Positions 8,240 through 17,244 are shown, numbered from the stretch's first letter. The stretch: DNA of 64,000 nucleotides from Streptomyces sp. YPW6 (GCF_018866325.1 NZ_CP076457.1:5119001-5183000), one strand, 5' to 3'. Numbers and translations are program-made. Notes: generated by a model from the letters alone, not told the origin.

Positions 8240-9943
8240 TCAGTGGTTGAGCAGGACGATCACGGCGCCCCACACCGTCAGCAGCACGTTGCCGACGGCG
8301 TACGGGATGGTGTAACCGAGCGTGGGGATCTGGGACTTCGAGGTCTCGTTGACGGCGCCGATGGCCGCCGTGGTGGTCTGGCCGCCCGCCAGGACGCCCA
8401 TCAGGACCGGGAACCGGATCTTCTGCACGTGGTGGCCGACCAGGAAGCCCACGACCAGCGGAACGACGGTGGCGACGGCCCCCAGGAGCAGCAGACCCCA
8501 GCCGGCCGACGACAGACCGCTGGTGAAGCCCGGCCCGGCGTTGATCCCGACGACCGCGACGAAGAGGCACAGCCCGAGGGTGTCCATGAACCACTGGGCG
8601 CCCGGCGGCACATTCCCGTACGTCGGGTACTTGCCGCGGATCCAGCCGAAGACCAGGCCCATGATCAGTCCGCCGCCGGAGGTCGACAGCGAGATCGGCA
8701 CCCCGCCCGCCGTCAGCGCCGGGATGCCGATGCAGCCGCCGAGGAAGATGCCGAGACCGACCCAGATCATGTCCGTCGCGAAGCTCGTCGGAACGGGCGT
8801 GCCCAGGGCCTTCCCCGCCGGACCGACCAGCCGCTCGGGACCGGTCAGGACCAGCGTGTCGCCCCGCTCCAGCTTCGTGGACAGCCGGTACGGGAAGAGG
8901 GCCCCGGCCCGGTAGAGCTTGTCGACATACACCCCGACCATGAACGGCTCCCGCCGCACCTCCTCGATGGTCCGGCCGATCTGCGCCTTCTCCGCGACGA
9001 CCACGTGCAGGGTCTCGGTACGGTAGCCCAGCAGCGCGACGTCGTCGGCCTCCGCCCCGATGCGGGTACGGGCGTCGAAGGCCACCAGGTCGCCCCGGAC
9101 GGCGCTGACCGCGACGGTGTCGCCGAGCTGGAGGGTGCGGGACTGGTCGTGCTCCAGCACCGTGCCGTCGCGGCGGATCCCGGTGAGGTAGACCCGGCGG
9201 CCCAGCGCCTTCTGCTGGTCCTCGAAGTCCGCCACCGAGCGCCCCACCAGATCCGGCCGCTGGACGGTGTACGCGCGCAGGACCACCTCGTAGTAGCCCT
9301 CGCCCTCGTCCGGGCTCTCGTCCGGCGCGTCCAGCTCCGCCGCGAGCTCCGCGCTCTCCCGCGCCAGATCACGGCGGTAGAGCCGGGGCAGCACGTTGGC
9401 CAGGAGCAACGCGCACAGGATCGTGCCCAGCGGATACGTCACCGCGTAGCCGACGGCGACCAGGTTCTCCTCGGTCTTCACCTGGTCGCCGGACAGCCCC
9501 GGCAGCGTGCCGATCGCGTCCTGGGCGACCCCGATCGCCGCCGACTGGGTCAGCGCCCCGCTCATCAGTCCGGCGCCGAGACCGGGCCCGTAGCCGAGCA
9601 GCCGGGCGAAGAGCCAGGAGACCAGCAGCCCGGTCACACAGACGACCACCGCGTTGACGACCTGCGGCAGACCGTCCTTCTTGAGCCCCCGGAAGAACTG
9701 CGGGCCCACCCGGTAGCCGAGGGCGAACAGGAACATGATGAAGAACAGGTTCTTCACCGTGTCGTCGATCTGGACCTTGAACTGGGCCCCGAGCAGGAGC
9801 CCCGCCACCAGACAGCCCGTCACCGCGCCCAGCGCGATCGCCCGGTAGCGGATCCTGCCCAGCAGGAAGCCGAACGCGACCACGAGGAAGACGAGCAGCT
9901 CGGGATGGGGCTGGAAGATGTTCCGGTTCAGGAAGTCGACCAC
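8240..9943 (-). CDS. AspT-type aspartate:alanine exchanger (second copy)
   Basis: 567 aa integral membrane protein of the AAEx family. The two halves each carry about five hydrophobic helices (FGFLLGRIRYR... and the C-terminal half from ~380). A central cytoplasmic region (~205-375) contains two TrkA-C/RCK_C-like modules. Small-residue helices with glycine-rich turns (GALTQSAAIG, GGQTTTAAIG) are the likely paired transport motifs. It starts with GTG one base after the stop of the first copy (TGACGTG), so translation is coupled. It should exchange aspartate for alanine for the downstream decarboxylase, though the two copies may differ in substrate or form a heteromer. Confidence 0.88.
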   Translation of the reverse strand: MVDFLNRNIFQPHPELLVFLVVAFGFLLGRIRYRAIALGAVTGCLVAGLLLGAQFKVQIDDTVKNLFFIMFLFALGYRVGPQFFRGLKKDGLPQVVNAVVVCVTGLLVSWLFARLLGYGPGLGAGLMSGALTQSAAIGVAQDAIGTLPGLSGDQVKTEENLVAVGYAVTYPLGTILCALLLANVLPRLYRRDLARESAELAAELDAPDESPDEGEGYYEVVLRAYTVQRPDLVGRSVADFEDQQKALGRRVYLTGIRRDGTVLEHDQSRTLQLGDTVAVSAVRGDLVAFDARTRIGAEADDVALLGYRTETLHVVVAEKAQIGRTIEEVRREPFMVGVYVDKLYRAGALFPYRLSTKLERGDTLVLTGPERLVGPAGKALGTPVPTSFATDMIWVGLGIFLGGCIGIPALTAGGVPISLSTSGGGLIMGLVFGWIRGKYPTYGNVPPGAQWFMDTLGLCLFVAVVGINAGPGFTSGLSSAGWGLLLLGAVATVVPLVVGFLVGHHVQKIRFPVLMGVLAGGQTTTAAIGAVNETSKSQIPTLGYTIPYAVGNVLLTVWGAVIVLLNH

Positions 9944-9944
9944 G

Positions 9945-11621
9945 TCAGGCCCCCAGGACGCCGACCAGGACGGGTCCGGTCAGCGGTAGCAGGAAGTTGG
10001 ACAGCGTGTACGTGATCGTGTAGCCGAGAAGCGGGACGGAGCTCTGGGCCACCTGGGTGATGGAGGTGATCGCCGGGGTCGAGCACTGCTGGCCGGCGAT
10101 CGCGCCGATCAGGAGCGGCTTCTCGATCTTCAGCAGCCTGCGGCCGACGATCAGCGAGATCGTCGCCGGGACCAGCACCATGGCGATGCCCGCGAACGGC
10201 AGCAGCGCCCCGTACTCCTTCAGCAGCGGCCAGGCCTGCGGGCCCGCCGCCAGTCCCGTACAGGCGATGAAGACGGCCAGGCCCATGTCCTTGAGCGTGG
10301 TCGCGGCCTGCGGCGGGAACGCTCCGAAGGTCTGGCTGCGGGAGCGGAACCAGCCGAAGACCAGCCCCGAGATCAGACAGCCGCCGCCGGTGCCGAGCGA
10401 CATCGGGACGTCCCCGAGCTCGACCACGATCTGGCCGAGCAGGGAGCCCGCCACGATGCCGAAGCCCAGGTAGACGAAGTCGGTGGCGTCGTTCTTCACC
10501 ACCGCGCCGAGCTTGGCGACGAGCCGGGTCAGCCCGCCCCGGGCGCCGACCAGGGTCAGGACGTCGCCGCGCGCGAGGACCGTCTCCCCGCTGGCCGGCA
10601 GATGCTGGTCGTTGCGCAGCACATCGGTGATGTACACCCCGTCCTTGCGGAACTCCGGGTGCCGCTTCTCCAGCCGGTCGATGCTCGCGCCGATCGTCTC
10701 CTTCTCGGTGACGGCGACCTGGCTGGTGGCCAGCGGGGTGTCCAGCCCCGGCACGGCCGGTGTCTCCGGGCCGATCTCCCGGCCCGCCTCGATGATCGCC
10801 GCCCGCTCCCCGACCACCTGGACCAGGTCGCCGAGCGTCAGCTCCAGACCGGGGGAGGGCGTCAGCAGCCTGCTGCCGCGCTTGACCGCCTCGACGGTGA
10901 TCCGCCCGCCCATGGCGCTCTGGAGACCAGCGACGGTCCGGCCGTCGGCACGCGTCACCAGATACGTGCGGCCGACCGTGCCGGGCAGCGCCTCACGCTC
11001 GTCGGACTCCAGCCCGGCCTGCCCGCCGCGCATCCTCTCCCACAGTTCGCGCGAGGCGTCCGCCAGATTGATGCGCAGCAGCATCGGCATGATCTGGCTG
11101 GTGAACAGCACGATGGTGATCAGGCCGAACAGATAGCAGACCGTGTAGGCGGTGGCCACGTGCCCCTGGTACTGGGTGATCTGCTCGGGGGTCAGGTCGC
11201 CGAGCTTCCCGATCGCCTCGGTGGCGGTGCCCACGACGGCGGACTCGGTGGCGGCCCCGGCCAGGATCCCGGAGGCCGTGCCCACGTCCAGGTCGAAGGC
11301 CTTGGCCAGTCCGAAGGCGATCCCGAGGACACAGACCAGTTCGATCAGGCAGAGCGTGAAGAAGCGCAGGCTCCCGCGGTTGAGGTTGGCGAAGAACTGC
11401 GGCCCGGCCAGGTAGCCGAGCGAGAAGATGAACAGCGCGAAGAAGACCGTCTTGACGTCGTCGTCGACGCTCACCTGCCGGGTCCCGATCAGCAGCGACA
11501 CGATCAGGGTGCCGCAGATGCCGCCGAGCGTGATCGGGCCGACGCGGAGCTTGCCGACGAGGTAGCCGGCCGCGATGCAGAAGAAGAGGGCCAGTTCGGG
11601 ATGGTCGCGCAGAACGCCCAT
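9945..11621 (-). CDS. aspT: AspT-type aspartate:alanine exchanger (first copy)
   Basis: 558 aa membrane exchanger and first gene of the operon, with the same plan as the next gene: N-terminal helices, two RCK_C-like modules in the central loop (~205-370), then a second helical half. The repeated motifs are GAATESAVVG in the first half and GQQCSTPAIT in the second. The start at 11621 has GAGGCGGG just upstream. Because it is clearly diverged from its neighbour, the pair is an old duplication, not a recent one. Regulation is not evident; the upstream region is shared with the divergent ceb operon. Confidence 0.88.
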   Translation of the reverse strand: MGVLRDHPELALFFCIAAGYLVGKLRVGPITLGGICGTLIVSLLIGTRQVSVDDDVKTVFFALFIFSLGYLAGPQFFANLNRGSLRFFTLCLIELVCVLGIAFGLAKAFDLDVGTASGILAGAATESAVVGTATEAIGKLGDLTPEQITQYQGHVATAYTVCYLFGLITIVLFTSQIMPMLLRINLADASRELWERMRGGQAGLESDEREALPGTVGRTYLVTRADGRTVAGLQSAMGGRITVEAVKRGSRLLTPSPGLELTLGDLVQVVGERAAIIEAGREIGPETPAVPGLDTPLATSQVAVTEKETIGASIDRLEKRHPEFRKDGVYITDVLRNDQHLPASGETVLARGDVLTLVGARGGLTRLVAKLGAVVKNDATDFVYLGFGIVAGSLLGQIVVELGDVPMSLGTGGGCLISGLVFGWFRSRSQTFGAFPPQAATTLKDMGLAVFIACTGLAAGPQAWPLLKEYGALLPFAGIAMVLVPATISLIVGRRLLKIEKPLLIGAIAGQQCSTPAITSITQVAQSSVPLLGYTITYTLSNFLLPLTGPVLVGVLGA

Positions 11622-11823
11622 CCCGCCTCACTCACCGGGACGGGTGTCGGCGAACAGGGTGATCAAAAGGTGCATAAGGGAGAAATTAACAGGGGTGGTG
11701 TGTACCGGCACCTCACCCGGCCCGGGGTGCCTCCCGTTCACCTTCCGACGGGAGAGGCGCCCCGAACCCCTCCGTGACGCGCCGGACATCCCTCGGCAAC
11801 GGAATCGTCTTCAACTCTTGACA

Positions 11824-11842
11824 CCTGCCCCCTTGAGGCAGG
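11824..11842. promoter_or_regulatory. Inverted repeat beside TTGACA-like element upstream of cebE
   Basis: TTGACA occurs at 11818-11823 and CCTGCC/GGCAGG form a 6-bp inverted repeat with a 7-base spacer at 11824-11842. It lies 21 bp before the CebR box. It may be part of the cebE promoter or a leader hairpin; the remainder of 11622-11961 shows nothing else I can name. Confidence 0.35.
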
Positions 11843-11862
11843 AACCTTCCGGCATCGGCGCA

Positions 11863-11876
11863 TGGGAGCGCTCCCA
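11863..11876. promoter_or_regulatory. CebR box upstream of cebE
   Basis: TGGGAGCGCTCCCA is a perfect 14-bp palindrome and identical to the known consensus site of the cellobiose repressor CebR. It lies 86 bp before the cebE start. Binding should be released by cellobiose or cellotriose. Confidence 0.92.
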
Positions 11877-11961
11877 CAGGGATGGGAGGAGATCTCGCGC
11901 GCTTCCTTCCTGTCTTTCCGTCCTGCCTTCCCCAGGACTCCCCGGAACAAGGAGCAGTGGA

Positions 11962-13284
11962 ATGCGCATCACCCGCAGCGTCGCCCGCCGACGCCCGAGA
12001 ACCGCCGCCACGGCCACCACGGGCCTCACGCTCGCCGCCCTCCTCCTCACCGGATGCGGCGGCTCGTCCGACTCGGACAAGGGGGCCGACGCGGACGGCG
12101 CCATCACCCTGACCGTCGCGGACTTCGGGCAGTTCGGCTACAAGGAGGCCGGGCTCTTCGAGAAGTACCACGAGCTGAACCCGAAGATCACGGTCAAGGA
12201 GGACACCACCGCCGAGGAGAAGAACTACTACCCCAAGCTCCTCCAGCAGCTGAACTCCGGCAGCGGTCTCGCCGACGTCCAGGGCATCGAGGTCGGCCGG
12301 ATCAAGGAGATCGTCGACACGAAGGCGGACTCCTTCGCCGACCTCTCCGAGGTCATCGCCGTGGACGAGTGGGTGTCGTGGAAGGCGAAGCAGGCCACCG
12401 CCCCCAGCGGCGCGGTCATCGGCGCGGGCACCGACATCGGCCCCATGTCCCTCTGCTACAACCGCGAACTCTTCGAGAAGGCCGGGCTGCCCACCGAACG
12501 GGACGAGGTGGCGAAGCTGACCGAGGGCGGCTGGGATGCCTACCTCGCCCTCGGCGAGCAGTACAAGAAGAAGGCCCCCTCCGGCACGTACTTCATGGAC
12601 TCCGCGAGCGCCATGTTCAACGCCGTGGTCAGCTCCAGCCCCGAGCAGTACTACGACGCGAGCGGCAAGCCGGTCTACCGGGAGAGCGCCGGTGTCGAGA
12701 AGGGCTGGCAGCTCGCCGCCCGGGCCGCGGACAGGAAGCTGACGCAGGGCCTGGCCCAGTTCGAGGACCAGTGGCAGGCGGCCCTGCGCAAGAGCACGGT
12801 GGCCACCGTCGTCTGTCCCGCCTGGATGGCCGGCCAGATCTCCACGTACGCCGGTGACGCCAACAAGGGCACGTGGGACATCACCAGCGCCCCCGGCAAC
12901 ACCTCCGCCAACTGGGGCGGTTCCTTCCTCGCCGTCCCCAAGTCCGGCCGGCACGTCGACGAGGCCGCCAAGCTCGTCAAGTGGCTGACCGCCCCCGAGC
13001 AGCAGGCCGCCGTCTTCAAGGCGATCGGCGTCTTCCCGTCCAACCAGGGCGCCTACGAGCTGCCCGACGTGAAGAACGCGACCCTGCCGTACTTCAACGA
13101 CGCCCCCATCGGCCAGATCTACGCCGACGGCGCGAAGTCCATCCCCGAGGCGGTCCTCGGCCCGAAGGACGGCGTGATCAAGGACTCCATCTCCACCCAG
13201 ATCAACAACATGGAACAGCGCGGCACCAGCCCCGACGACGCCTGGGACGCGGCCGTCCGGACGATCGACAAGGCCATCGGCTGA
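11962..13284 (+). CDS. cebE: Cellobiose/cellotriose ABC transporter substrate-binding lipoprotein
   Basis: 440 aa extracellular solute-binding protein (family 1). The lipoprotein signal runs to the lipobox LLTGC with Cys ~32, followed by a Gly/Ser/Asp linker. The mature part has the typical two-lobe sugar-binding layout (LCYNRELFEKAGLP; WGGSFLAVPKSG; hinge-region aromatic residues). It has an AAGGAG ribosome site nine bases before the ATG. First gene of cebEFG-bglC and directly behind a perfect CebR box. Known CebE proteins bind cellobiose and cellotriose on the membrane surface. No ATPase gene is in the cluster; in Streptomyces the shared ATPase MsiK energises this importer. Confidence 0.95.
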   Translation: MRITRSVARRRPRTAATATTGLTLAALLLTGCGGSSDSDKGADADGAITLTVADFGQFGYKEAGLFEKYHELNPKITVKEDTTAEEKNYYPKLLQQLNSGSGLADVQGIEVGRIKEIVDTKADSFADLSEVIAVDEWVSWKAKQATAPSGAVIGAGTDIGPMSLCYNRELFEKAGLPTERDEVAKLTEGGWDAYLALGEQYKKKAPSGTYFMDSASAMFNAVVSSSPEQYYDASGKPVYRESAGVEKGWQLAARAADRKLTQGLAQFEDQWQAALRKSTVATVVCPAWMAGQISTYAGDANKGTWDITSAPGNTSANWGGSFLAVPKSGRHVDEAAKLVKWLTAPEQQAAVFKAIGVFPSNQGAYELPDVKNATLPYFNDAPIGQIYADGAKSIPEAVLGPKDGVIKDSISTQINNMEQRGTSPDDAWDAAVRTIDKAIG

Positions 13285-13298
13285 CCTCGGTCCGCCCC

Positions 13299-13331
13299 CG
13301 GGGCGGGCGGCCGACCCGTCCGCCCGCCCCG
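13299..13331 (+). terminator. Intra-operon stem-loop between cebE and cebF
   Basis: A 12-bp G+C stem (13299-13310 with 13320-13331) and 9-base loop lies between the binding-protein and permease genes. Such a hairpin commonly lowers read-through and protects the upstream mRNA, giving an excess of binding protein over permease. Function here is inferred. Confidence 0.5.
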
Positions 13332-13376
13332 GCCCGCCCGACTCCCCAGCCGCACCCAGGGAAGGACTCCCCGCCC

Positions 13377-14393
13377 GTGGCAACCTCTGCCCCCACCCGG
13401 GACGCGGACGCGAAGGCGCCCCGCGCACCGAAGAAGGAACCGACCGACGAGCGACGGCAGTGGTGGCGCAGCCGGCTGTGGCGGTTCGACGACCAGGCGT
13501 CCCCGTACGCCTACATCGCCCCGTTCTTCCTCGTCTTCGGGGCCTTCGGCCTCTACCCGCTGCTCTACACCGGCTGGATCGCCCTGCACCGGGTGGAGAT
13601 GACCGGCCTGGACTCGGCGGAGTGGGTGGGCTGGGACAACTTCGACACGATCCTGCACGACCCCGAGTTCTGGACCTCCGTCAGCAACACCTTCCTCATC
13701 GGCGTCATCTCGACCGTCCCGCAGCTCCTGATGGCCCTGGGCATCGCCCATCTCCTCAACTACCGCCTGCGAGCCAGCACGTTCTGGCGCACGGTCATCC
13801 TCACCCCGTACGCCACCTCCGTGGCCTCCGCCGCCCTCGTCTTCGCCCTGGTGTTCCGGGCCGACGGCGGACTGCTCAACTGGACGCTCGGCCTCGTCGG
13901 CTTCGATCCGGTCAACTGGGCCAACGGGCACTGGACGTCGAAGCTCGCCATCTCGGTCATCGTCATCTGGCGGTGGACCGGCTACAACGCGCTGATCTAC
14001 CTCGCGGCGATGCAGGCCGTCCCCGCCGACCTCTACGAAGCGGCCTCGCTGGACGGCGCCTCGCGCTGGCAGCAGTTCCGCAAGGTCACCATCCCCTCGC
14101 TGCGGCCCACGATCCTCTTCACGATCGTCATCTCCACCATCGGCTCCCTCCAGCTCTTCGGCGAACCGCTGCTGCTGGAGGGCGGTGCGCTGGGCGCCAC
14201 CGGCGGCAACGAGAACCAGTACGAGACGCTCAGCATCTACCTCTACAACTACGGCTGGAACCTCGGGCATCTCGGCCCGGCCGCCGCCGTCGCCTGGGCG
14301 ATGCTCGCCCTCCTGCTGCTCATCGCCGCGGCCAACTGGATCGTCGGCCGATTCGCCCGCACGTCCGCGGTCCGACCGGGAGCGCCTTCATGA
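13377..14393 (+). CDS. cebF: Cellobiose ABC transporter permease CebF
   Basis: 338 aa inner-membrane permease of the MalF type. A charged N-terminal tail of ~40 residues is followed by about six TM helices. The EAA loop that docks the ATPase is visible (EAASLDGASRWQQFRKVTIP, near residue 222). The GTG at 13377 is preceded by GGAAGGA; the frame is open further upstream but only inside cebE. It overlaps cebG by four bases. With CebG it forms the membrane channel, energised by an ATPase encoded elsewhere (MsiK in known strains). Confidence 0.95.
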   Translation: MATSAPTRDADAKAPRAPKKEPTDERRQWWRSRLWRFDDQASPYAYIAPFFLVFGAFGLYPLLYTGWIALHRVEMTGLDSAEWVGWDNFDTILHDPEFWTSVSNTFLIGVISTVPQLLMALGIAHLLNYRLRASTFWRTVILTPYATSVASAALVFALVFRADGGLLNWTLGLVGFDPVNWANGHWTSKLAISVIVIWRWTGYNALIYLAAMQAVPADLYEAASLDGASRWQQFRKVTIPSLRPTILFTIVISTIGSLQLFGEPLLLEGGALGATGGNENQYETLSIYLYNYGWNLGHLGPAAAVAWAMLALLLLIAAANWIVGRFARTSAVRPGAPS

Positions 14394-15310
14394 CCCTGAC
14401 CAGCCCCACTCCCACCGCCCCCGTCAAGCTCGCGCCGCCCCCGCCGGGCGACGGCCCCGCGCGCCGCAGGCGCTTCCGGATGGGCGCCGGGCAACAGCTG
14501 AAGGGCGGCCCCTTCGCCTACGCGGCGCTCGCCGTCGTCGGCCTCGGCTCGCTGCTGCCGCTCTACTGGACCCTGGTCGCGGCCTCCCGCACCCAGGACG
14601 AAGTCCTCGACTCCACCCCGCCGTTCCTCCCCGGCGGAAAGCTGATCGAGAACGTCCAGAGCGCCTGGGAACAGGCGAACCTCGGCAAGGCGATCGTCAA
14701 CAGCGTCATCGTCTCGTCCTCGATCACCCTCGCCACCCTCTTCTTCTGCACGCTCGCCGGCTACGCGTTCGCCAAGATGCGTTTCCGGGGCCGCGGCTGG
14801 CTGATGACCGCGGTCATCGCGACCCTCACCATCCCGCCGCAGCTCAGCGTCGTCCCCCTGTTCATGATGATGTCCGGCCTCGGCTGGGGCGGCCGGCTCG
14901 AATCGGTGATCTTCCCGACCCTGGTGAGCGCCTTCGGGGTGTTCTTCATGCGCCAGTACCTCATCGAGGCCCTGCCGTACGAGCTGATCGAGGCGGCCAA
15001 GATCGACGGGGCGAACAACTTCCGCATCGTGCGCAGCGTGGTGCTGCCGGTGGCGCGCCCCGCGATGATGGTGCTCGGGATGCTCACCTTCGTCCAGGCG
15101 TGGAACGACTTCTTCTGGCCCTACCTGGCCCTCAACCAGCAGAACCCGACCCTTCAGGTGGCGCTCGGCCAGCTCAGCGCCTCGTACACCCCCGACCAGT
15201 CCATCGTGATGGCGGGCGCGCTGATCAGCACGCTTCCGCTGCTGGTGGTGTTCGTCCTCTTCGGCAAGCGGATCGTCGGCGGCATCATGTCCGGCGCCGT
15301 CAAGGGGTGA
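14390..15310 (+). CDS. cebG: Cellobiose ABC transporter permease CebG
   Basis: 306 aa permease of the MalG type with six predicted TM helices. The EAA loop is ELIEAAKIDGANNFRIVRSV near residue 200. It starts at the ATG overlapping the cebF stop (ATGA), giving translational coupling. The Pro-rich N-terminal ~25 residues are cytoplasmic. It is followed by about 270 bp holding the 23-bp repeats before bglC, longer than the other gaps in the operon. Confidence 0.95.
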   Translation: MTLTSPTPTAPVKLAPPPPGDGPARRRRFRMGAGQQLKGGPFAYAALAVVGLGSLLPLYWTLVAASRTQDEVLDSTPPFLPGGKLIENVQSAWEQANLGKAIVNSVIVSSSITLATLFFCTLAGYAFAKMRFRGRGWLMTAVIATLTIPPQLSVVPLFMMMSGLGWGGRLESVIFPTLVSAFGVFFMRQYLIEALPYELIEAAKIDGANNFRIVRSVVLPVARPAMMVLGMLTFVQAWNDFFWPYLALNQQNPTLQVALGQLSASYTPDQSIVMAGALISTLPLLVVFVLFGKRIVGGIMSGAVKG

Positions 15311-15381
15311 GCGCCCCGCCCCGTCGAGGGCGGTCCGCCCGGCGTGGTCGAGGGGGCCGCCCCGGCCGGTCACGCCGACCG

Positions 15382-15516
15382 CCCTCCACCGCCGAGGCCG
15401 GTCACCCTCCACGGCCGGGGCTGACGACCCTCCACGGTAGACCGACCGCCTCCACGGCCGGGGCTGACCGCCCTCCACGGCCGGTGCTGACGACCCTCCA
15501 CGGCCGAGGCCGGCCA
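15382..15516. repeat. 23-bp tandem repeat array between cebG and bglC
   Basis: Six units begin (C)CCTCCAC at 15382, 15405, 15428, ~15448, 15471 and 15494. The period is 23 bp except one 20-bp unit. The core reads CCCTCCACGGCCGGGGCTGA with substitutions. Units carry a CGGCCG-type self-complementary core, so the transcript could fold. There are no spacers and no conserved unit-spacer pattern, so it is not a CRISPR. Confidence 0.85.
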
Positions 15517-15563
15517 CCGACTCTTCTTCCTCACGTGTCACCCCTCACCCCTCACGTCCTCCA

Positions 15564-15577
15564 AGGGAGCGCTTCCG
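15564..15577. promoter_or_regulatory. Degenerate CebR box at the bglC start
   Basis: AGGGAGCGCTTCCG matches 11 of 14 positions of TGGGAGCGCTCCCA and ends one base before the bglC ATG. GGGAG within it may double as the ribosome site. Weaker binding than the cebE box is expected, allowing separate tuning of bglC. Confidence 0.75.
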
Positions 15578-15578
15578 C

Positions 15579-17036
15579 ATGACAGCCGTCCGACCCGACA
15601 CGGTCCCTCAGCAGGCACCCGCAGCCCAGGCCCCCTTCCCGGCCGGCTTCCTGTGGGGCGCGGCCACCGCCGCGTACCAGGTGGAGGGCGCGGCCTCCGA
15701 GCAGGGCCGCACCCCCTCCATCTGGGACACCTTCAGCCACACCCCCGGCAAGGTCCTGGGCGGCGACACCGGGGACGTCGCCGCCGACCACTTCCACCGC
15801 TTCCGCGACGACGTCGCCCTGATGAAGCGCCTCGGCCTCCAGGCGTACCGCTTCTCCGTCTCCTGGTCACGGGTCCAGCCCACCGGCCGCGGCCCCGCGA
15901 TCGAACGCGGCCTGGACTTCTACCGCTCCCTCGTCGACGAACTGCTCGCGGCCGGCATCCAGCCCGTCGCCACCCTCTACCACTGGGACCTGCCGCAGGA
16001 GCTGGAGGACGCGGGCGGCTGGCCCGAGCGGGCGACGGCCGAACGGTTCGCCGACTACGCGGCGATCATGGCCCGCGCGCTCGGCGACCGGGTCTCGACG
16101 TGGACGACGCTGAACGAGCCCTGGTGTTCGGCCTTCCTCGGATACGGCTCCGGGGTCCACGCCCCCGGCCGCACCGAACCGGCCGCCGCGCTGCGGGCCG
16201 CCCACCACCTGAACCTCGCCCACGGCCGGGCGACCGAGGCGCTGCGCGCGAACCTCCCCGCCGCCGCGCAGACCTCGGTCACCCTCAACCTCCACCAGGT
16301 GCGCCCGCTGACCGGCAGCGCGCAGGACGCGGACGCGGCCCGCCGGATCGACGCGGTGGGCAACCGGATCTTCACCGGTCCGATGCTGAGGGGCGCGTAC
16401 CCGGAAGACCTGCTGGCCGATACCGAACGCATCGTGAACTGGGCGGAGTTGATCCACGAGGGAGACCTCGCCGCCATCGCCGCCCCGATCGACGTCCTCG
16501 GCGTCAACTACTACACGCCCACCATCGTCTCGACCCCCGCCGACGGTGCCGGGGACACCCGCAACGACGGCCACGGCAGCAGCGACCACTCCCCGTGGCC
16601 CGGCTCCGAGCACGTGGCCTTCCACCTGGCGGAGGGCAAGCCGCGCACCGCCATGAACTGGTCGGTCGACCCGGACGGTCTGCACGCCCTCCTCATGGAC
16701 GTCGCGCGCGAGCACCCCGGCCTGCCGCTGATGGTCACCGAGAACGGGGCCGCCTTCGAGGACGCCCCGGACGCGGACGGCCGGGTCCACGACCCCGAGC
16801 GGATCGCCTATCTGCACGGCCACCTGGAGGCGGTACGCCGGGCGGTGGCCGACGGCGCCGACGTACGGGGCTACTTCCTCTGGTCCCTGATGGACAACTT
16901 CGAATGGGGCTACGGCTATGCGAAGCGCTTCGGCGCGGTGTACGTCGACTACGCGACCCAGCGCCGCACGCCGAAGTCCAGCGCCCACTGGTACGGCGAC
17001 GTGATCGCCCGTCACGCGCTGCCCCCGGAGGCCTGA
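15579..17036 (+). CDS. bglC: GH1 beta-glucosidase
   Basis: 485 aa cytoplasmic glycoside hydrolase family 1 enzyme that splits imported cellobiose and cellotriose to glucose. The acid/base Glu180 lies in TTLNEPW, the nucleophile Glu388 in MVTENG, and the sugar-binding N-terminal segment reads FLWGAATAAYQVEG. The aglycone-region WSLMDNFEW motif is intact. Length is typical for the family and no signal peptide is present, agreeing with intracellular action. It is the last gene of the ceb operon and has its own degenerate CebR box. By removing the inducer, BglC also controls how long the regulon stays induced. Confidence 0.95.
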   Translation: MTAVRPDTVPQQAPAAQAPFPAGFLWGAATAAYQVEGAASEQGRTPSIWDTFSHTPGKVLGGDTGDVAADHFHRFRDDVALMKRLGLQAYRFSVSWSRVQPTGRGPAIERGLDFYRSLVDELLAAGIQPVATLYHWDLPQELEDAGGWPERATAERFADYAAIMARALGDRVSTWTTLNEPWCSAFLGYGSGVHAPGRTEPAAALRAAHHLNLAHGRATEALRANLPAAAQTSVTLNLHQVRPLTGSAQDADAARRIDAVGNRIFTGPMLRGAYPEDLLADTERIVNWAELIHEGDLAAIAAPIDVLGVNYYTPTIVSTPADGAGDTRNDGHGSSDHSPWPGSEHVAFHLAEGKPRTAMNWSVDPDGLHALLMDVAREHPGLPLMVTENGAAFEDAPDADGRVHDPERIAYLHGHLEAVRRAVADGADVRGYFLWSLMDNFEWGYGYAKRFGAVYVDYATQRRTPKSSAHWYGDVIARHALPPEA

Positions 17037-17086
17037 CGGACCGGCCGTCCCGCGCCGCCTCCCCCCGTGGGCCTGACCTCGCGGAA

Positions 17087-17121
17087 GCGGTGGGCCCGGC
17101 TGCCCCGGCCGGGCCCACCGC
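17087..17121 (+). terminator. Terminator after bglC
   Basis: Perfect 14-bp stem GCGGTGGGCCCGGC with its complement (17087-17100/17108-17121) and a 7-base loop, 50 bp past the bglC stop and just before the cebR promoter region. Confidence 0.75.
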
Positions 17122-17138
17122 CGTTGCGTCACCTCTTC

Positions 17139-17152
17139 TGGGAGCGCTCCCA
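17139..17152. promoter_or_regulatory. CebR box upstream of cebR
   Basis: A second perfect TGGGAGCGCTCCCA, 92 bp before the cebR start. It indicates that the repressor controls its own gene. Confidence 0.88.
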
Positions 17153-17244
17153 TTAGGCTGTCCGTACGCTCGTCGAGGTGATCGATCCAGGACTTGGATT
17201 GACGTAACGGCTGTGAGAAATTGACCGGGAACGGGGAGGCGGCC

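Noticed and set aside
6306..8315. 669-aa plus-strand ORF
   Set aside because: It is the complement of aspD. Its sequence is Arg/Val/Gln-rich shadow composition with no domain.
15382..15516. CRISPR array
   Set aside because: Units are contiguous and degenerate, without unique spacers, and no cas genes are present. The same holds for 45392-45486.
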